This document shows positions 63,285 through 64,000 of a stretch of 64,000 nt of DNA, piece after piece. Origin of the DNA: CAWACP01 sp963780655 (lineage in GTDB: Bacteria; Acidobacteriota; Terriglobia; Bryobacterales; Bryobacteraceae). The position numbers and the translations under genes were made by a program. Location: the NCBI GenBank assembly GCA_963780655.1, contig CAWACP010000010.1, positions 124,001 to 188,000 of the forward strand, written 5' to 3'. The first letter of the stretch is position 1; every line of letters starts with the position of its first letter. The notes under the pieces were generated by a model that ran no database searches, was not told the origin of the DNA, and was given only the letters and a program-made list of their open reading frames with translations.

Positions 63285-63974
63285 TTGGCAAAGCGAATTG
63301 TCGTTGCTATCGACGGTCCGGCCGGCTCGGGAAAGAGCACAATCGCGCGAAAAGTAGCCGACTGTCTGGGCTTCACTTACATTGATACGGGCGCGATGTA
63401 CCGGAGCGTGGCGCTGTGGGCGCTGCGACTCGGCACTTCGCTCACCGACCACCATCGCCTTGAGGAACTCGGGCGCCACGCGCGCATCGAGTTCGCGCCG
63501 GGCACGCGCGCGGTGCTGCTCAACGGCGAGGATGTGACGTCCGCGATCCGCACTCCCGAGGTGAGCGAAGCGGCGTCGAAGGCCTCCTCCGTGCCGGGCG
63601 TGCGCCGCGCTTTGGTAGAGAAACAGCGCGAGATGGCGACCGCCGGATCGGTGGTGATGGAGGGCCGCGATATTGGCAGCGTGGTGTTCCCCGACGCCAA
63701 CGTGAAGATCTTCCTCGATGCCCACCCCGAGGTGCGGGCCGAACGCCGCGCGCGCGAGCTGGTTTCCGCCGGCGGCGCCGTGTCCGGCGAGCGTATCGCC
63801 GAAGACATGCGCGAGCGGGACCAGCGCGATCGCACGCGCGCCGAATCGCCGTTGGTGCAGGCGCCCGATGCCGTCTACATCGATACCAGCGGAATGCCGA
63901 TCAATGACGTGGAAGCGGCGGTCCTGAAGATCGTTCGTGACCGCACCTCGAACGGACAGGAGCTTTCGCGTTGA
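63285..63974 (+). CDS. cmk: Cytidylate kinase
   Basis: 229 residues from TTG 63285. It phosphorylates CMP and dCMP. P-loop 'VVAIDGPAGSGKSTIARKVA', 'GFTYIDTGAMYRSVALWALR' (CMP site), 'VVMEGRDIGSVVFPDANVKI' and 'RERDQRDRTRAESPL' are typical, and length is normal. The next gene starts at its stop codon (TTGA), so the two are coupled. Confidence 0.96.
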   Translation: MAKRIVVAIDGPAGSGKSTIARKVADCLGFTYIDTGAMYRSVALWALRLGTSLTDHHRLEELGRHARIEFAPGTRAVLLNGEDVTSAIRTPEVSEAASKASSVPGVRRALVEKQREMATAGSVVMEGRDIGSVVFPDANVKIFLDAHPEVRAERRARELVSAGGAVSGERIAEDMRERDQRDRTRAESPLVQAPDAVYIDTSGMPINDVEAAVLKIVRDRTSNGQELSR

Positions 63975-64000
63975 AGAACCTGCTGGTGATGAAGTTCGGC
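63971..64000 (+). CDS. lysC: Aspartate kinase, 5' end only
   Basis: Only ten codons are in the window: TTG then 'KNLLVMKFG', the start typical of aspartate kinases (the KFGG motif would follow). The TTG overlaps the cmk stop. The rest lies beyond the right edge. The call rests on this short match and is tentative. Confidence 0.55.
   Translation, partial: MKNLLVMKFG

Overview
The window is GC-rich chromosomal DNA that reads as an acidobacterium of the Solibacter/Bryobacter type. This is an inference from gene families, not a database match. The evidence is a long ADOP-type (acidobacterial duplicated orphan permease) MacB-like permease at 6851-9307, an acidobacterial VWFA-related secreted protein at 42654-43724, and two proteins (546-2309 and the broken 37421-39397) with the C-terminal beta domain typical of Solibacter secreted proteins. 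GTG and TTG starts are common, and large antisense open frames occur throughout as a GC effect.

Layout. 1-503: decayed cytochrome P450. 546-6155: secreted GH5 glycosidase, sucCD, ndk and a GT4 glycosyltransferase. 6171-6769: a vapBC-like pair whose toxin is broken around a dispersed palindrome. 6851-13132: ADOP permease, a TrmB-like regulator, and an AAA+/VWA pair. 13239-20745: secreted protein, CheX-like protein, mfd, a heptose adenylyltransferase, a four-helix-bundle gene inside inverted purine/pyrimidine arms, and a PhoU-like/Pit phosphate module. 20864-25245: NCS1 transporter, glyoxalase-like protein, APC permease and an Hpt-like protein lacking the phospho-histidine. 33655 down to 25253 (minus strand): secreted protein, hydrolase, apt, ispE-prs-rplY-pth-rpsF-rpsR-rplI and a HEAT/SEC-C protein. 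33829-37270: acpP-fabF and etfBA.

37271-42542 is the least stable part. A 3.2 kb block with a frameshifted Solibacter-type secreted gene and a zeta-toxin-like kinase/small-gene pair lies between etfA and a second, about 96% identical copy of the etfA 3' end. An intact VapBC pair and a broken retropepsin-like gene follow. 42654-51229 holds the VWFA protein, an S24-type peptidase, an ABC ATPase, two pseudopilins with a secretin that ends in a cohesin-like domain, smpB and pepA. 51291-53842 is a toxin-antitoxin island (hicAB, mazEF-like, lone hicB) with an Rhs remnant. 54007-64000 holds a mannose-1-phosphate guanylyltransferase, two overlapping lepB genes, a redoxin, a zinc-ribbon membrane protein, a very large TPR/PEGA Ser/Thr kinase, cmk and the first codons of an aspartate kinase.

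Most gaps between genes hold one of six dispersed palindromic repeat families. The most frequent (TGCAGGCTGAAAGCCTGC-CTCTAC) often abuts stop codons and in one case lies inside the broken vapC. A purine-tract family (GGAAGTAAA units in inverted arms) occurs four times, three as empty hairpins or arms and once around a gene of the 23S rRNA intervening-sequence protein family. That combination is my best candidate for an undescribed element. No rRNA, tRNA, CRISPR array or transposase gene was recognised.
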